From: Cryptomeria japonica
Lineage: Eukaryota > Streptophyta > Pinopsida > Cupressales > Cupressaceae
Assembly: GCF_030272615.1 (NCBI RefSeq)
Contig: NC_081410.1
Coordinates: 187,574,119 to 187,638,118 of the forward strand
Direction: 5' to 3'
Length of the DNA: 64,000 bases
Position numbers and translations under genes: made by a program. Shown one piece after another: positions 62,049-64,000 of this stretch; positions within the stretch are counted from its first letter, which is position 1, and each line of letters opens with the position of its first letter. The notes under the pieces are model-generated. The model ran no database searches and was not told the DNA's origin. It saw only the letters and a program-made list of their open reading frames with translations.

Positions 62049-64000
62049 TTTGGTATCAGATCCCATATTGCAAACACTAGGATCTCTAGTGTCGCTTGTG
62101 CCCTTAGTTGGTGTGAGGTGTATCAACCTTATGTTGTATGCTTGTCCTCCTTTTGTGTGTGTGTGATTGAGGCATAGGATCTTGAAGATCTTAAGGACTC
62201 GTATTCTGATCTTTTGTGTATTCTTTTGAGCAAACCTTAATTGTGTGTAACATGTGTGCTCACACCTTGTTTTCAACTTCTTGATGTTGGTGCTTTTGAG
62301 TGATTATATGTGCTTTGTTTTCTTATTGATGTCTTGGTCTACAATTACTCTTATTCAGAAAGAGACTTGTATGCACCTTCCTTATTAATTGTTGTACTCT
62401 TTAGACTAATCCATTTGGGTTGGTCAGTACTTGTCTTGAATTTGAAAGTACGAAATATGCTTGTTTTAAGATTGTGATCTAGCTTAGTGTTGTTCACTTG
62501 AAGGACTTGTATGGTAGATATTGAATGCTTATTCTATAGAAAATGGAATGATTATCACCCTTCCTCCTCTTTCTCTCTAGAAATTAAAATGTTTGTTATA
62601 CATGTAATTATCTCTTGTGTGAGTTTTCTTATCGCAAGAGAAAGGTTGTGACTTCTTGAACTCTTGTGTGAGCCTTATGACGCTTCTGTGTTTTTAGATA
62701 ATAAAAGGGCTATGGGTTTGAAAGTTCATATTGGTTATTGGGAGAAAACTGTATATTTACATATAAGAATTCTCCATGTGTATTGTAGGAGTAACATAAT
62801 TAAATTCTATCTTAGTAATGTGCACTAGTGTGCGAATAGTTGTTATGTGAAACTGCATTGTTTTTAATAAGATGTATAAAGGGAACATGTTATAGTGGCT
62901 AAGAGTGTATTAATGTGTTTCATGAAGGATTGTTTTATGTGTTTCATTATACTGATTTGATTGAGGACATATTTTAATAATGTTGCATACAACTTGCTTT
63001 TGGATATATATAAATGACTTAGCTTGACTAGAAAGTGCAAAATAAAAAGTTTGTTTGATGTGCATGCATTAATATATATTATTTAGTTGATAGTTCCTTG
63101 TCTACCTTCTTATTGTACCTTGGTTTTCAATGAAAGGTTGCAGATTATGATATATTTTGTATTGAATTAAGAGAAGTGAGTGTTCACAAGAGGTCTTGTA
63201 CTATCGAAAAGATTGTCTTGGAAAACTAGAACATTCTATTGTAACTATAATAATTGGAAATTTCATGTTAGGCCTATTGGCATTCTTCTAAAAAAGATTG
63301 TGAAATGAAAACCGTACAATTAAAATGATAGACTTATAGTGAGAAATTTTAGCATCTAGTGTGATCTTGTTGATCCTGTGCTTATGTGTGAGATGGGATT
63401 GGCTATCAAACTCTCTTTCCCTTGTCTTTACCTAGATTATAAGATTTTTAGAAATGCTACTAAAGGATGAATTGATTTATTAGAATGTTTACAAAATATG
63501 TGAAATTGTATTTTTGCATTTTGGCTTCATATTGAAAGATGAAAGTCTTACGGTTTGGAAAGGAATTTGCATAGTTAGTAATGTGGTTATAAATGCTTAG
63601 TGGAATTAGTGAAAGATATAGGAATGATGTTACTTCCTTATGTAATTTTGAATTGTAAAGAATTTCAATACTTGTATCTAGAGTAAACTTTATTCAGTTA
63701 TTCATGTGGGAAGCATAATTAAAACCTTCCTTGAGTAGATGATAGTGTACTACAAAGTACTCCCTGTAAATGTGACTAAACCAGTACTGGTGCATTCTTT
63801 GTATATTGTAAGAAACCCATGCTTTCTATATATGCCCATGGGATGGTGAAGTAATCAACCATGGAGGATATGTTTACTTTGAGTATGGGAAACTATACTA
63901 TTTATTTGATATTGCTTATTTGTTACCCTACTGAGTACCAAACCTCGGGTTGTTGGTAATTCAATATGTTAAGGGGTAGTATTTGAAGTCACCATTCCTT
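62049..64000 (+). mobile_element. Second element D interior, partial at right edge
   Basis: It is collinear with 30169-32100 from the primer site to the window end, for example GTGATTGAGGCATAGGATCT at 62163 against GTGATTGAGGCACAGGATCT at 30283. No coding domain is seen. It makes D a tandem of at least two interiors sharing the middle LTR. Confidence 0.9.
62051..62062 (+). promoter_or_regulatory. Second element D primer-binding site
   Basis: TGGTATCAGATC follows the second D LTR, with one G-to-T change. A primer site after the middle LTR shows that a second interior begins here. Confidence 0.88.

Overview
The window looks like intergenic DNA from a plant with a very large genome. A conifer or other gymnosperm is my inference, from the very long LTRs (up to about 4-5 kb), the deep nesting and the absence of any recognisable host gene. 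No bacterial, organellar, rRNA, tRNA or CRISPR feature was found. Almost every base can be assigned to an LTR retrotransposon. I labelled the elements A to G.

Left half (minus-strand elements). Element B (1-8970) is a Ty3/gypsy element of the Tat/Ogre type. It has one 1855-bp LTR (7116-8970), a tRNA-Arg-like primer-binding site, a 2.7-kb leader, and a gag-protease-RT frame of 1473 codons with no stop that runs off the left edge. B is inserted in the 3' LTR of element A, a decayed Ty3/gypsy chromovirus (about 8971-19203) with LTRs of about 3.8 kb. A sits in another, related LTR, F (19204-21557). A short unassigned stretch follows (21558-22315).

Right half. Minus-strand Ty1/copia element E (from 22316, integrase deleted) is interrupted at 25855 by element D. 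D is a plus-strand element with LTRs of about 4.2 kb and a 3.7-kb interior with no recognisable protein domain, so it resembles a LARD. D is arranged in tandem: LTR - interior - LTR - interior, running off the right edge. The middle D LTR is split at 34222/58260 by plus-strand chromovirus C (34223-58259). The 5' LTR of C is split by plus-strand Ty1/copia element G (37523-47016). G carries two solo LTRs: an antisense relative of its own LTR in gag (39718-41222) and a 740-bp LTR upstream of RT (42968-43707). The insertion order on this side is E, D, C, G, then the solo LTRs, five layers deep.

How the parts relate. A and D have the same LTR terminus and primer-binding site. A, D and F share a U3 module, and A and D share a second module, so D is plausibly mobilised by A-like chromovirus proteins. 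A, C, E and G are broken mainly by CAG to TAG changes, the pattern expected from deamination of methylated CHG sites. B has none of this and is probably the youngest element in the left stack. Nothing here proves a wholly new biological system. The strongest leads are the open B frame with its G-patch domain, the tandem D element with shared LTR modules, and the AT-hairpin arrays in the LTR of B and in the 740-bp solo LTR.
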